From contig NZ_PGVG01000014.1 of the NCBI RefSeq assembly GCF_002795245.1, positions 62,001 to 126,000 on the forward strand: DNA of 64,000 nucleotides. Reading direction: 5' to 3'. The DNA is from Bradyrhizobium forestalis. GTDB taxonomy: Bacteria; Pseudomonadota; Alphaproteobacteria; Rhizobiales; Xanthobacteraceae. The notes under the pieces were generated by a model. That model saw nothing but the letters and a program-made list of their open reading frames with translations, ran no database searches and was not told the origin of the DNA. Position 1 is the first letter of the stretch. Each line of letters opens with the position of its first letter. This document shows, piece by piece, positions 18,938-27,690 of the stretch. Position numbers and translations under genes: made by a program.

Positions 18938-19875
18938 GCCCCAGACCATTGATGTTCTTCGGCACGACAAATCTCGACCTCTGCTTCAACGTCGAGCGGA
19001 TTCCAATGCCGGGTGAAAGCTTGATGGGAAGCTTGAAGCGGAATGCGGGAGGCAAGGGCGCCAATCAGGCGGTCGCCGCCGCTCGATTGGGCCTTCGGCC
19101 GAGCTTCTACACCCGACTTGGCGATGACGACGCCGGTCGATCATTGCTGCAAGCGCTGCGTGAGGCAGGCGTCCGTCTCGATGCCATAGCGGTGTGCCCA
19201 GGGGAGATATCGGGTTCTGCTCTCGTCCTTGTCGGTGACGACGGCTCCAACATGATCGTCATAGACCCGGGCGCCAATGCAAATGTCACACCAAGCATGG
19301 TCGAAAAGGCGGCCGAATTCATTCAGCGGGACGCAATCGTCGTCGCCGAGATGGGCATGCCGATCCCCGCGCTCAATCATCTCTTTGCAATGAAGAGCGT
19401 CAAAGGTTTCGATCTCATTTTCAATCCGGCCCCCGTGAGGGCGGGCCTGTCCGCGGCGGCGTGGAGGAGTGTTGATTTCGTCACTCCAAACCAGACGGAA
19501 GCTTTCGAGCTCACCGGTGTCGAGGTGCACGACTTCGACAGCGCCGCTCATGCGGCCGGAAAGCTTCTCGATCTCGGGCCAAGAGCCGCCCTGATCACGC
19601 TTGGTGCGCAGGGGGCCTACTACGCTGATGCCAGCGCGTCTTTTGCGCTACGGGCATTTCCTGTGAAGGTCGTTGATACGACCGCGGCGGGCGACGCCTT
19701 TAATGGAGCCTTCGCAGCTTCTCTTGCCCACCGGTTGCCGATAAGAGAAGCGATCAAAAAGGCGCTCGCGGTTGCCGCGTTATGTGTGACGCGACGCGGC
19801 GCCCAAAGCTCGATGCCCAGCGGTTGGGCCGTCGACGAATTTCTGAATTCTCAAACGATCTTGGAGTTGGAATGA
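18934..19875 (+). CDS. PfkB/ribokinase family carbohydrate kinase
   Basis: Sugar kinase of 313 residues. The N-terminal PfkB signature (AGGKGANQAVAAARLG, residues about 35-50) and the C-terminal signature with the catalytic base (VVDTTAAGDAFNGAFAA, near residue 250) are intact. The start is the ATG overlapping the permease stop. It probably phosphorylates the imported sugar or its oxidised product in the cytoplasm. It sits between the permeases and the SDR with four-base overlaps on both sides, so it belongs to the operon's pathway. Ribokinase, fructokinase or 2-keto-3-deoxygluconate kinase activity cannot be told apart by eye. Confidence 0.92.
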   Translation: MSPRPLMFFGTTNLDLCFNVERIPMPGESLMGSLKRNAGGKGANQAVAAARLGLRPSFYTRLGDDDAGRSLLQALREAGVRLDAIAVCPGEISGSALVLVGDDGSNMIVIDPGANANVTPSMVEKAAEFIQRDAIVVAEMGMPIPALNHLFAMKSVKGFDLIFNPAPVRAGLSAAAWRSVDFVTPNQTEAFELTGVEVHDFDSAAHAAGKLLDLGPRAALITLGAQGAYYADASASFALRAFPVKVVDTTAAGDAFNGAFAASLAHRLPIREAIKKALAVAALCVTRRGAQSSMPSGWAVDEFLNSQTILELE

Positions 19876-20642
19876 CCGAAAAGTTCTCAGTTGCAGACAG
19901 GACCGTGCTCGTGACCGGTGCGGGTGGGGGCATTGGCTCAGCCATTGCCAATGCTTTCCGTCAAGGCGGTGCGAACGTCCTGGCAACCGATCTAAATGTA
20001 GAAAATCTCCGGGACATTCTGACGCGCTTGCCGCACGGCAATGGCATCCTGCCCATGAGCATGGACGTGTCTCGAGAAGACGATGTCGGTAGGGTGCTTG
20101 ATGAGATCGCCAGGCGCTTCGGCAGGCTCGATGTCCTGATCAACAACGCCGGAATTAAATCGGCTCAGCCGCTTCTAACCGGCGATGCCGATAGAATCGA
20201 GAAAACCATACGGATCAACTCCGTCGCGGTGCTTCGCTGTGCCAAGCAAACGATCGAGCGCTTCATGAAGAGCAAAGGCGGCCGCATCGTCAATGTCGGG
20301 TCCTCGTTGTCATCTCAAGGCGCGGTTTTCAACTACCAGGCGGGCGGCGCTGATTATTGCCTGTCAAAGGCCATCGTGCACGACGTGACAAAGCTGCTCG
20401 CTTATGAATGTGCTCCGCTCAAGATCAACGTCAACGCGATCGCACCCGGGATTATCGATACACCCATGCACGGGCGTCCGCGGGAGGAGACCGAAGCGCG
20501 CCACAGTGGCCGAATTCCGCTGGGCCGGGTCGGATTGCCTGAAGATATCGCAGGGCTCGCGGTGTTCCTGGCGAGCCCCGCTGCTTCCTACATGACCGGA
20601 CAGATTGTCCATGTGAACGGCGGGATGCTGATGAATGGTTAG
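19872..20642 (+). CDS. Short-chain dehydrogenase/reductase (SDR)
   Basis: NAD(P)-dependent oxidoreductase of 256 residues with the classical SDR features: nucleotide-binding TGAGGGIGSAIA near residues 16-27, acidic residue TDL after beta-2 (suggesting NAD), NNAG near residue 90, catalytic Ser in VGSSLSS, and the YxxxK pair in DYCLSK. C-terminal AYECAPLKINVNAIAPGIIDTPM and VNGG complete the family pattern. It probably oxidises a sugar or polyol hydroxyl within this operon. The start overlaps the kinase stop by four bases, and its end overlaps the phosphatase start by eight. Confidence 0.92.
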   Translation: MTEKFSVADRTVLVTGAGGGIGSAIANAFRQGGANVLATDLNVENLRDILTRLPHGNGILPMSMDVSREDDVGRVLDEIARRFGRLDVLINNAGIKSAQPLLTGDADRIEKTIRINSVAVLRCAKQTIERFMKSKGGRIVNVGSSLSSQGAVFNYQAGGADYCLSKAIVHDVTKLLAYECAPLKINVNAIAPGIIDTPMHGRPREETEARHSGRIPLGRVGLPEDIAGLAVFLASPAASYMTGQIVHVNGGMLMNG

Positions 20643-21462
20643 CACCGGCTCCAACGTCAACTGGCCGCCGATAGAAGGGATTATCTCCGATCTGGATGGC
20701 GTCGTCTATCGTGGCAGCACCGCAATGGCGGATGCCATAGAAGCATTTACGCGATGGCAGAAAGCCGGCCTGCCGTTCTGTTTTGTGACGAACAATTCCA
20801 CGCATACCCCGGAGGACGTCGTCCGCAAGCTGAGAGGATTTGGTCTTTCCATCGCACCGTCAGAGGTCGTTACAAGTGCCATCACCGCCGCAGAACTCAT
20901 TCGAGCGAATTATCCGCAGTTGACGCGAATCTATGTCATCGGCGCTCCCTCGCTTGTCACGGCCATGCGCGATGTTGGGCTGGAGGTCACTGACCGAACG
21001 CCCGAAGCCGTTGTGATGGGGCTTGACCGGGATATCACGCACGAGAAGATGCGAATTGCCGTTGAGGCGATCCTCAATGGCGCTGTCTTCATCGGAACCA
21101 ATCCCGATCTCCTGCTGCCGACGGCCAGCGGGTTTGAACCTGGGGCTGGCGCGACGATTGCAGCTGTGGCTGCCGCCACGCAAGTGCAGCCTTCGATCGC
21201 CGGAAAGCCGCAAGTGCCGATGATCGAGACAGCGCTCTCACGCCTCGGCACGAAACGCGCTTCGACCATTATGATCGGAGACCAAGTTCCTACGGATATT
21301 CAAGCCGGAAAGAGGGCGGGTCTTGCCACGGTGCTTGTCACAACCGGCGTGCCGATGCGTCAGGATCCACTCTTGATGGCCCCCGACTTCATCGTATCGA
21401 GCTTGCGCGAAATTGAGGTACGTGCTGCTCGCGCGGCTCAGGCGCGACAGAGGAGGGCATAA
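20635..21462 (+). CDS. HAD-superfamily IIA phosphatase (NagD-like)
   Basis: Cytoplasmic phosphatase of 275 residues. The first HAD motif is DLDGVVYRGS (nucleophile Asp and acid Asp), motif 2 is FVTNNST, and motifs 3 and 4 are GKPQ and MIGDQVPTDIQAGKRAGL. The cap insertion between motifs 2 and 3 is of the IIA (NagD, phosphoglycolate or 4-nitrophenylphosphatase) type. It may remove phosphate from a sugar phosphate made by the kinase, either as a pathway step or as damage control. Its stop overlaps the ATPase start by one base. Confidence 0.9.
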   Translation: MVSTGSNVNWPPIEGIISDLDGVVYRGSTAMADAIEAFTRWQKAGLPFCFVTNNSTHTPEDVVRKLRGFGLSIAPSEVVTSAITAAELIRANYPQLTRIYVIGAPSLVTAMRDVGLEVTDRTPEAVVMGLDRDITHEKMRIAVEAILNGAVFIGTNPDLLLPTASGFEPGAGATIAAVAAATQVQPSIAGKPQVPMIETALSRLGTKRASTIMIGDQVPTDIQAGKRAGLATVLVTTGVPMRQDPLLMAPDFIVSSLREIEVRAARAAQARQRRA

Positions 21463-22574
21463 TGGCCAACGTTCGCCTGGAGGGCCTCTGGAAGGCCTAC
21501 GGGACCATCGAGATCCTGCGTAATGTCGACCTGACCATCGATCACGGCGAATTTGTCGTCTTCGTTGGTCCGTCCGGGTCAGGCAAATCCACCCTTCTGC
21601 GCATGATTGGTGGGCTCGAGCCCATCAGCGGTGGGCGGCTCCTCATCGACAATGAGCTCGTCAACGACATCGATGCGGCCGATCGTAACCTCGGCATGGT
21701 CTTTCAGAGTTACGCTCTCTATCCGCATATGACGGTGAGAGAGAACCTGGCCTTTCCCCTGCGCATGGCCAAAGCCTCGAAGGCCGAGATCGCCGCCAAG
21801 ATAGCCAAAACAGCGTCGCTATTGCAGATCGACCATCTATTGGATCGCAAGCCTCGACAACTTTCAGGCGGGCAACGCCAGCGCGTCGCAATCGGGCGCG
21901 CCATCATGCGCGAGCCAAAAGTGTTCCTGTTCGATGAGCCCCTGTCCAACCTGGACACCGAGTTGCGCGTGCAAATGCGGGTCCAAATCGCCAAGCTCCA
22001 CAAGCAGCTCGGAAATACCATGATCTATGTGACGCATGACCAGGTCGAGGCGATGACCATGGCAGACAAGATCGTCGTCCTCAAGGACGGCAACATCGAA
22101 CAGGTCGGCAGCCCCCACGATCTATATCACAATCCCGCCTCGCGCTTTGTGGCAGGATTCATCGGCTCGCCGAAGATGAACTTCCTGGGCGGCAAGGTCG
22201 AGGCAGCTCACGAGCATGGCCTTGACGTCCGACTGGAGGCCGGTTCTACGATCTCCGTTCCGGTCCAGCCGGACCAAATGCTAGTTGGTAAGCCGGTCAC
22301 TGTCGGAATCCGCCCCGATGACTTCTCCTCGCCGGCACCCAACCAGCAGGAGATCTCCATTGGACTCGACGTGGATTTCGTTGAGCATCTCGGTAGCGTC
22401 ACGTACATCTACGGCAACGTTGGAGACGAAACGGTCGTCGCCAGGGCCCCAAAATCCGGCTCGCGCAAAAGCGCCGGAAAGCTCGGCCTGACCGCCGCTC
22501 CAGCCGATTGCCACTTGTTCATGAGCAACGGAAAGGCGATACGGCGGTTGCAAGCACCTGCGACTTGGAGCTAG
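21462..22574 (+). CDS. Sugar ABC transporter ATPase (MalK/UgpC type)
   Basis: ATP-binding subunit of 370 residues. Walker A is GPSGSGKST (about residues 36-44), Q-loop FQSYALYPHMTV, signature LSGGQRQRVAIGRAI, Walker B VFLFDEP, D-loop SNLD and H-loop VTHDQ. The C-terminal 120 residues form the TOBE/OB regulatory domain typical of CUT1 ATPases (VTVGIRPDDF, HLGSVTYIYG). It powers import by the binding protein and permeases encoded upstream. Confidence 0.95.
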   Translation: MANVRLEGLWKAYGTIEILRNVDLTIDHGEFVVFVGPSGSGKSTLLRMIGGLEPISGGRLLIDNELVNDIDAADRNLGMVFQSYALYPHMTVRENLAFPLRMAKASKAEIAAKIAKTASLLQIDHLLDRKPRQLSGGQRQRVAIGRAIMREPKVFLFDEPLSNLDTELRVQMRVQIAKLHKQLGNTMIYVTHDQVEAMTMADKIVVLKDGNIEQVGSPHDLYHNPASRFVAGFIGSPKMNFLGGKVEAAHEHGLDVRLEAGSTISVPVQPDQMLVGKPVTVGIRPDDFSSPAPNQQEISIGLDVDFVEHLGSVTYIYGNVGDETVVARAPKSGSRKSAGKLGLTAAPADCHLFMSNGKAIRRLQAPATWS

Positions 22575-22631
22575 TCTTGACGTCGAGCCGTGCGATGATG
22601 CCGGCTCAGGATCGACACGCGGACCACTGAG

Positions 22632-24386
22632 GTGAAGGGAGCAGGCATCAGGCAGTTCTTCCGGAATTCCCGCTCGTTTGTCCTTGGTGCCGGCATCGGA
22701 TCGGGCATGACGGCCAGGGCCGCGGAGCGGGCGGGCGCCGATTTTGTGCTCGCACTCAATGCTGGCCGTTTTCGTGCCATGGGCGGGGCCTCGCCCGCCT
22801 CCATTCTTCCAATCCGCAATAGTAACGAGTTCGTGGCGGGGTTCGGACGGACCGAGATCCTGCCAAATACGAAGCTGCCGGTCTTCTTCGGCACCTGTAC
22901 ATTCGACCCCGAGCTTGATCTGGATCGATGGCTCGACCGGATCATCAAATGGGGATTTGCTGGCGTGACCAACTTCCCTTCGGTCATACACATCGATGAT
23001 GACCGCAGGTCGTTGCTGGAGAAGTCGGGCCTTGGCTATTCCCGAGAGATCGAGCTCCTTGTGAAGGCTGCAAAACGCGGCCTGATGACGATTGCCTATA
23101 CGCGCAGTCAATCTGAAGCGCGTCGAATGGTCGAAGCCGGCGCCGAGGCCATTTGCATCAACTTCAATCTAAATCGCGCGGTTGAAAGCGGGCCCGATCC
23201 GTCGATCAGCATGTCTGAACTTGCAGCGCGTACGAATGCCGTTGCGCGCGTAGCTCAATCCGTCAACAAGAGCACCATCTGCTTGCTTGGGGGCGGCCCG
23301 ATCACAAAGCCAGACGAGCTCTTGGACATCTGCCGCGAAACCGGAATCCAGGGGTTCATCGGAGGCTCTTCGCTAGACCGCGTGCCTCTGGAGATGTCGG
23401 TCCTCGAGGTGACGTCGGGCTTCAAGACCATCCACCTGTTGCGCGAGAAGGTGGATCTGCTCGAAAGGAAGCTGCAGTTGAGTGGCTTCAGGCACGGCGT
23501 GATCGCGCAGTCCTCGGCAATGAAGCGCGTCCTGGAGATGACCAAACGCCTTGCCGCAACCCCAAGCCCAGTCCTCATCTGGGGAGAGGCCGGCTCCGGC
23601 AAGCGTAGAATAGCAAACCTCATTCACGCGTTCAGCGACCGCAGGCACGCCAAGGCAACGCTGTTTCATTGCCGACCAGGTCCGGCGATGGATACACTCG
23701 GCCCGTTTTTCGGCGCCGAGCGCCTTGAGAGTGGCAGACGCCAATTGTCGCTCCTGGAGGCGTCGAGCGACGGCACCGTCTTGCTGCTGCATGTTGACCA
23801 GCTTTCGCGCGAAGGCCAGGAACGCCTCGCCGATTACCTGGAGACAGGCGGGTTTACCCCTCTGAACGGGGTCACTGTCATGCGTTCCCACGCCCGGATC
23901 ATTGCGACCGCGACGGTGGCCCGAGGCGCTGGGCTTGAAACGGTTCTGGGCGCGCGGCTTCTCGACCTTTTTACCGGGCTGGATGTCCAGTTACCTTCGC
24001 TACCCGACAGGCTTGAAGATCTGCCGCAACTCGTTCAACACTTCACCGTCGAAGCCAAAGGAGATTCCAGCGCCCAGACGCTCACGATAGAAAACTCTGC
24101 ATTCCTTGCGCTCGCCGGGCACGATTGGCCAGGCAATTTGCGCGAGTTGCGGCAGATCGTGAACCAGCTCGTGACCCTGCCATCAAGTCACATCACGGGA
24201 ATGGTGCTAAAGCCGTTGTTGGAGCCACCTTCGGGCGCACGGCCCGCGGCCACGCTGTCCGAGCGAGACTGGATTATCGAGGGCCTGAAGAGAAACCGGC
24301 TTCACCGCGGCAAGACTGCTCGCTCTCTCGGGCTTTCGCGCAAAACCCTCTACAACAAAATCAAGAAACTGCGGATCCTCGAATAA
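22632..24386 (+). CDS. TIM-barrel / AAA / Fis-HTH regulator without GAFTGA loop
   Basis: 584-residue fusion. Residues 1-265 form a TIM barrel of the PEP-hydrolase-like family (FGTCTFDPELDLDRWL, GFAGVTNFP, GGGPITKPDE, GFIGGSSLDRVP). A short helical linker (REKVDLLERKLQLSG) leads to an AAA domain, about residues 295-515, of the sigma54-activator type: Walker A GEAGSGKR at 318-325 and DWPGNLREL near the end. The C-terminal 40 residues are a Fis-type helix-turn-helix (HRGKTARSLGLSRKTLYNKI). The region that should carry GAFTGA (361-372) reads GAERLESGRRQL, and the Walker B DE pair is replaced by LH (386-387). By analogy with TyrR-like proteins it is probably a regulator that does not use sigma54. 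The barrel is likely a ligand sensor. GTG start, 57 bases after the ATPase gene. Confidence 0.88.
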   Translation: MKGAGIRQFFRNSRSFVLGAGIGSGMTARAAERAGADFVLALNAGRFRAMGGASPASILPIRNSNEFVAGFGRTEILPNTKLPVFFGTCTFDPELDLDRWLDRIIKWGFAGVTNFPSVIHIDDDRRSLLEKSGLGYSREIELLVKAAKRGLMTIAYTRSQSEARRMVEAGAEAICINFNLNRAVESGPDPSISMSELAARTNAVARVAQSVNKSTICLLGGGPITKPDELLDICRETGIQGFIGGSSLDRVPLEMSVLEVTSGFKTIHLLREKVDLLERKLQLSGFRHGVIAQSSAMKRVLEMTKRLAATPSPVLIWGEAGSGKRRIANLIHAFSDRRHAKATLFHCRPGPAMDTLGPFFGAERLESGRRQLSLLEASSDGTVLLLHVDQLSREGQERLADYLETGGFTPLNGVTVMRSHARIIATATVARGAGLETVLGARLLDLFTGLDVQLPSLPDRLEDLPQLVQHFTVEAKGDSSAQTLTIENSAFLALAGHDWPGNLRELRQIVNQLVTLPSSHITGMVLKPLLEPPSGARPAATLSERDWIIEGLKRNRLHRGKTARSLGLSRKTLYNKIKKLRILE

Positions 24387-24390
24387 GGCC

Positions 24391-24939
24391 TCATGCCCGT
24401 CGGAGCGGCTGCTTGGCCGTGGCGGCCTGCTCCAGGGAGAACTTCGGTACCGACGACGATCCATGAGAGCCAAGGCTTACGAGCCCGATGTCCGATCCAA
24501 TCGGCAGTGCAAGCGCCTCGGGTCGCAGATAGACGGACCCATCCAGCTGCGAACCTAGCCGTTGCTCCGCTGCTGTCATCTTTGCCTCGTCCGCCGCGAC
24601 AAACAGGACTTTGAACCCTCGGCTTGCAAACCACTCCATACGGCGAAATTCAAGTTCCTGACCGCGATCTAGCGGCACTCCTGCCGGTGTCCGTTCAATC
24701 ATGGAGGCCGGCGGAAAGTTCGTCACTCCGGTCATCCTTGCATCTTTCAACAAATCACCAAGATCTTCCCAGCATGCAAACGGGTCGATCATGACGATCG
24801 CTGCATAGCAGGAAGGGGGCACTTTGAGTCCCGCTTGCAGGTCCCGCAGGAGACAGTCGTTCCAGTCGATGACGGGAAGCGTGGCCATGACTAGCATGGC
24901 GTTCTGTGGAAGGGTCCGCAGTGACGGCGCATAGATCGT
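24391..24939 (-). CDS. Small PEP-hydrolase-like TIM-barrel homologue
   Basis: A 182-residue protein that aligns with the middle of the TIM-barrel domain of the convergent regulator: YAAIVMIDPFACWEDLGDLL against the regulator's FFGTCTFDPELDLDRWLDRI, and MTGVTNFPPASMIERT against FAGVTNFPSVIHID, followed by ELEFRRMEWFASRGFKVLFVA. It is much shorter than a full barrel and lacks the N-terminal strands and the C-terminal GG-phosphate loop, so it is a divergent or partial family member. I chose ATG 24939; a GTG at 25002 is also possible. Its 3' end lies four bases from that of the regulator, and a tandem heptamer site lies 69 bases upstream. It might compete for ligand or dimerise with the regulator; that is speculation. 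Confidence 0.7.
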   Translation of the reverse strand, partial: TIYAPSLRTLPQNAMLVMATLPVIDWNDCLLRDLQAGLKVPPSCYAAIVMIDPFACWEDLGDLLKDARMTGVTNFPPASMIERTPAGVPLDRGQELEFRRMEWFASRGFKVLFVAADEAKMTAAEQRLGSQLDGSVYLRPEALALPIGSDIGLVSLGSHGSSSVPKFSLEQAATAKQPLRRA

Positions 24940-25007
24940 CATCTGATCACCGCGAGACGAGGAGAGACTTGCGGCAAGGCGACCTAAAACATTGGCTCTC
25001 ACGGTTT

Positions 25008-25024
25008 CTACCCAACCCTACCCA
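25008..25024. promoter_or_regulatory. Tandem heptamer operator, site 2
   Basis: CTACCCA at 25008-25014 and 25018-25024, again 10 bp apart. It lies upstream of the minus-strand small TIM-barrel gene. Relative to that gene the heptamer is inverted compared with the other sites, whereas it is in the usual orientation with respect to the plus-strand hairpin element at 25268. Confidence 0.55.
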
Positions 25025-25750
25025 ATTGATGCTTCCGCCGATCTTACACGCCGCTTCATCCAGGTCTAGACCACGACGTCGATCGTTATCGGAAGGAATG
25101 GTCGGCGCCGTTCCTCCTGGCTGCTTAACTGGGCTCTCCGCGCCGTCCTGAGTGCCGGATGCGATTTGCTGCAGGGTACTGAGCGAGCTCGGCTCGCGGT
25201 GAAAGACGGCCGTGAAGCGTCTCGGGTAAAAAATTCGGGCGAGCTATCTGCGCCCTACGGATCCGCTAGCAGACCGGCTCGTCTGCTTCCTCCCTGACTG
25301 GCGCCGCTGCTGGAAACTCCGGCAGCGGCATCTTTTTGACTCGGACCGCGCCTCGCCGCGCGAGAAAACTGGTGTCGCGGAATTGGACGGCTCGCGACCA
25401 TGCCGGAGCCTACATTCATCAAATATCCGCCAGCCACGCTTGCCCCGGTCGGTTCATGGGAGGCGGCTTCCAATCCACACGGTGGCGCTCAATCACCTTG
25501 TTTCGGAACTGCTGTACCTCATCGGGCGCCTTCATCGAAACGCAGAGGGCCCCGTCAGGTCGCTCCATCGCGAGCGATTCTTTCGATGATGCGGCAGGCC
25601 CCGGCACGCTCTTGGCTGGCTAAGGACCTCGGACGCTAATATCCCCCAATGAGCCTACCATGTGTGTAAGTTCAATGGGTTAACCGACCTTCGCCGTGCG
25701 TTGACGTCGATAAGTCCCTGGCGGAGAGCCACTGCAACCGGGAGCGCACA
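25025..25750. other. Intergenic region with structured element
   Basis: No protein-coding gene recognised. It contains the two-hairpin element listed at 25268-25337. Frames such as 25336-25623 show no domain. The right end borders the truncated DUF2130 gene, which suggests a past recombination junction near 25745. Confidence 0.5.
25268..25337 (+). ncRNA. Two-hairpin element with T-tract, copy 1 (small RNA or 3' element)
   Basis: Hairpin 1 is AGCAGAC-CGGCTC-GTCTGCT (25268-25287). A single-stranded linker beginning TCCTCCC follows. Hairpin 2 has the perfect 8-bp stem GCCGCTGC / GCAGCGGC (25303-25310 with 25322-25329), then ATCTTTTT. A second copy lies at 62733-62807. The first stem pair is A-U here and G-C there, a compensatory change. 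The linker resembles an anti-Shine-Dalgarno sequence, as found in several alphaproteobacterial small RNAs. No gene precedes this copy on the plus strand, so a free small RNA is more likely here than a terminator. Confidence 0.5.
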
Positions 25751-26485
25751 TCAGATGCCGTCGATGAGATCGAAATGCTCTACATGCTTCGGTAGAGCCA
25801 GTGAGACGATAAGCGCCACGTCCGCGCCACAGCGTTGATCATCGCGAAGTTTTGCAACCCAGCCGTCGCTCCAGGCCTTAGTCCGCTTCGACTCCCATAG
25901 GATGATGCCGGCGGGCTGACTGATCGAGCCGTTCACCTGCTGCATCACGTCGGCACCGCGCTCACCCTTGCCGACAGGCTCAATCAGATCTGTGTGAAAC
26001 CTTCCCCGGAGCAACTCCTCCAGCTCAAGTTCGAGAACCTCACCTTGCGACTGTTGCGAACCTTGCTCGGCCTTGCGCTTCAACTCTTCCATCGTGCGGG
26101 CCATGGATTCGATTGTTTGGTCCTTTTCCGCAACGCGCAAGCGCGCGGCTTCGTCGGCATCCTGCCTTGCCTTAGTCTGGATTTCCCCGATGGATGCGTG
26201 CACGCGTTTTTCTATGGTTAAGTCGAGCTCCCGCTTTTCCTCTTCGAGCGCTCGTTGCTGTCGCATCAACTCGGCTTGTTGCTTCTGGGTCTCGGCCAGC
26301 TTGAGGTTGTTGTTGGCCAAGCTGGCCCTTAGCTCCGCAGCCTCCGCTTCCTTCGCTTGTAGCTCAGCGGCAGCCGCCTCGCGCGCCTTCCTTCCCTCGC
26401 TAGGGGAAAATAATAGCGCCCGTGGACGCGCACGCACTCCTGCGGAAAGTCCAACCCGTTGATCTAACAAATCTTCTGGCCCCAT
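25751..26485 (-). pseudogene. DUF2130 protein fragment
   Basis: The fragment encodes a long coiled coil (RKAREAAAAELQAKEAEA through EEKRELDLTIEKRV) followed by the DUF2130 core with nuclease-like residues (ELEELLRGRFHTDLIEPVGKG, ERGADVMQQV, GIILWESKRTKAWSDGW, LRDDQRCGADVALIVSLALP). It stops abruptly after HVEHFDLIDGI, where intact members continue for roughly 100 residues. The N-terminal zinc-finger-like part is also missing; I take ATG 26485 as the first plausible start. The protein is probably a non-functional remnant truncated at a recombination junction. Confidence 0.7.
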
Positions 26486-26958
26486 AATGCCACCCGCATC
26501 CTCTAGTGTTCGCGGGAACATTCGCGACACATCGCGAGAACGGGGCATAGCATCATGGCACGCAAGGTCAGCTTTAGCGCACTCGCAGCGCGAAATTTCG
26601 CGACCACGACGGCCGTGAGCGCTTCGCAGGCCAGTGGGAGGACGTGACCATGCCGGCGAAAACGGCGCGCCGAGACAAGCATTAGTAATTCCAAGTCGGC
26701 TTAGCTTTGCAGAACCGATGATAGGCCGCCTCCTTTGATAGCACGCCGGAATGGACCTGCTCGCACAATGGCAGGAGCTTCTTTTCAAGTATCGTTGGAT
26801 GGCGCGCCTTTTCTACCGATCCAACCCAGCCAGCACGACCCATCCGTCTTCGTTAGCCGGGGGCAATACCATCCGGAAGGTGGTTCAAAGCGGCACGCCT
26901 ATTGGTTGCAGTCAACCAACGATTGGGGTAATTATCCCTTCATGGGGGTGAAGGTACA
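26486..26958. other. Intergenic, nothing certain
   Basis: A plus-strand frame at 26735-27091 overlaps the DUF4236 gene out of frame and is not supported. A perfect gene-like signal was not seen. GTCAGCTT at 26566 matches only the first eight bases of a tts box. Confidence 0.45.
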
Positions 26959-27603
26959 ATGGGTCTGCGCTTCCGACGGTCAATTCGGCTATTGCCCGGA
27001 GTTCGATGGAACATCGGACTTAAAAGCACCAGTATTTCGATGGGCGGTCGCGGCTTCCACTATACTGTCGGCACTAAAGGGGCACGCGTAGGGGCAAGTT
27101 TACCCGGGACGGGTTTGTCTTGGTCCGAAGCGGCACCAACTCCACTCCAAATCACCGGAGGTGCTGCCACGGGACGAAGGACTTGGCTCTCTTGGGTCAT
27201 ATTGCTTGGCGTCATTTATCTTGCGTTCGTTACATTCGGGCCGTCAGCGTCCGACACCAAGACAGCACCATCCTCGCAGCAATCGGCGGCGCAGACCTCT
27301 TCGTCCGCCTTACAACGACCGGATCATCTGGCTCCGCAGATGCCCGCGCTCTCTGTCTATGCCAGGGGATTAGCCGCTCTTAATGATGGCGACTTCGACA
27401 CCGCCATTGTGGATTTCACGACTGCGATAGCTGATGATCCAAATAATCCCTTTGCTTACATAAGACGCGGTACGGCTTACGAGAACAAGGGTGATGCCGC
27501 TTCTGCGATCAGTGACTATCGCAGCGTCTTGAAGCTAGTTGACGCCGAAACCGGTGCCGTCTACGCCGCCAAGATACGGAAACTGCAAAAGACAAGGAAC
27601 TGA
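26959..27603 (+). CDS. DUF4236 membrane protein with TPR-like C terminus
   Basis: Protein of 214 residues. The N terminus (MGLRFRRSIRLLPGVRWNIG, then SISMGGRGFHYTVGTKGARVGASLPGTGLSW) is the DUF4236 domain, a short beta-rich module found in many bacterial envelope or phage-related proteins. One membrane helix follows (WLSWVILLGVIYLAFVTFG, about residues 75-93). The C-terminal part (ARGLAALNDGDFDTAIVDF, TAIADDPNNPFAYIRRGTAYENKGDAASAISDYRSVLKL) carries two TPR-like repeats. Function unknown. It begins a run of accessory genes on the same strand. Confidence 0.82.
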   Translation: MGLRFRRSIRLLPGVRWNIGLKSTSISMGGRGFHYTVGTKGARVGASLPGTGLSWSEAAPTPLQITGGAATGRRTWLSWVILLGVIYLAFVTFGPSASDTKTAPSSQQSAAQTSSSALQRPDHLAPQMPALSVYARGLAALNDGDFDTAIVDFTTAIADDPNNPFAYIRRGTAYENKGDAASAISDYRSVLKLVDAETGAVYAAKIRKLQKTRN

Positions 27604-27690
27604 GCGTTTTTAGATCGACGGCCCTGCTCGCGCTTATCGCGCAGCTTAATTAGCTTCAGTCTGTCGCATTGCTGGAAATTAGCGAGCGCA

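Noticed and set aside
22575..22631. Looked for a separate promoter before the TIM-barrel/AAA regulator
   Set aside because: Only 57 bases with no convincing -35/-10 pair; co-transcription with the sugar operon is simpler.
26566..26584. GTCAGCTT as a tts box
   Set aside because: Only the first eight bases match; the rest of the box is absent and no effector follows.
26735..27091. 118-codon frame overlapping the DUF4236 gene
   Set aside because: Out of frame with the recognised domain and no homology of its own.
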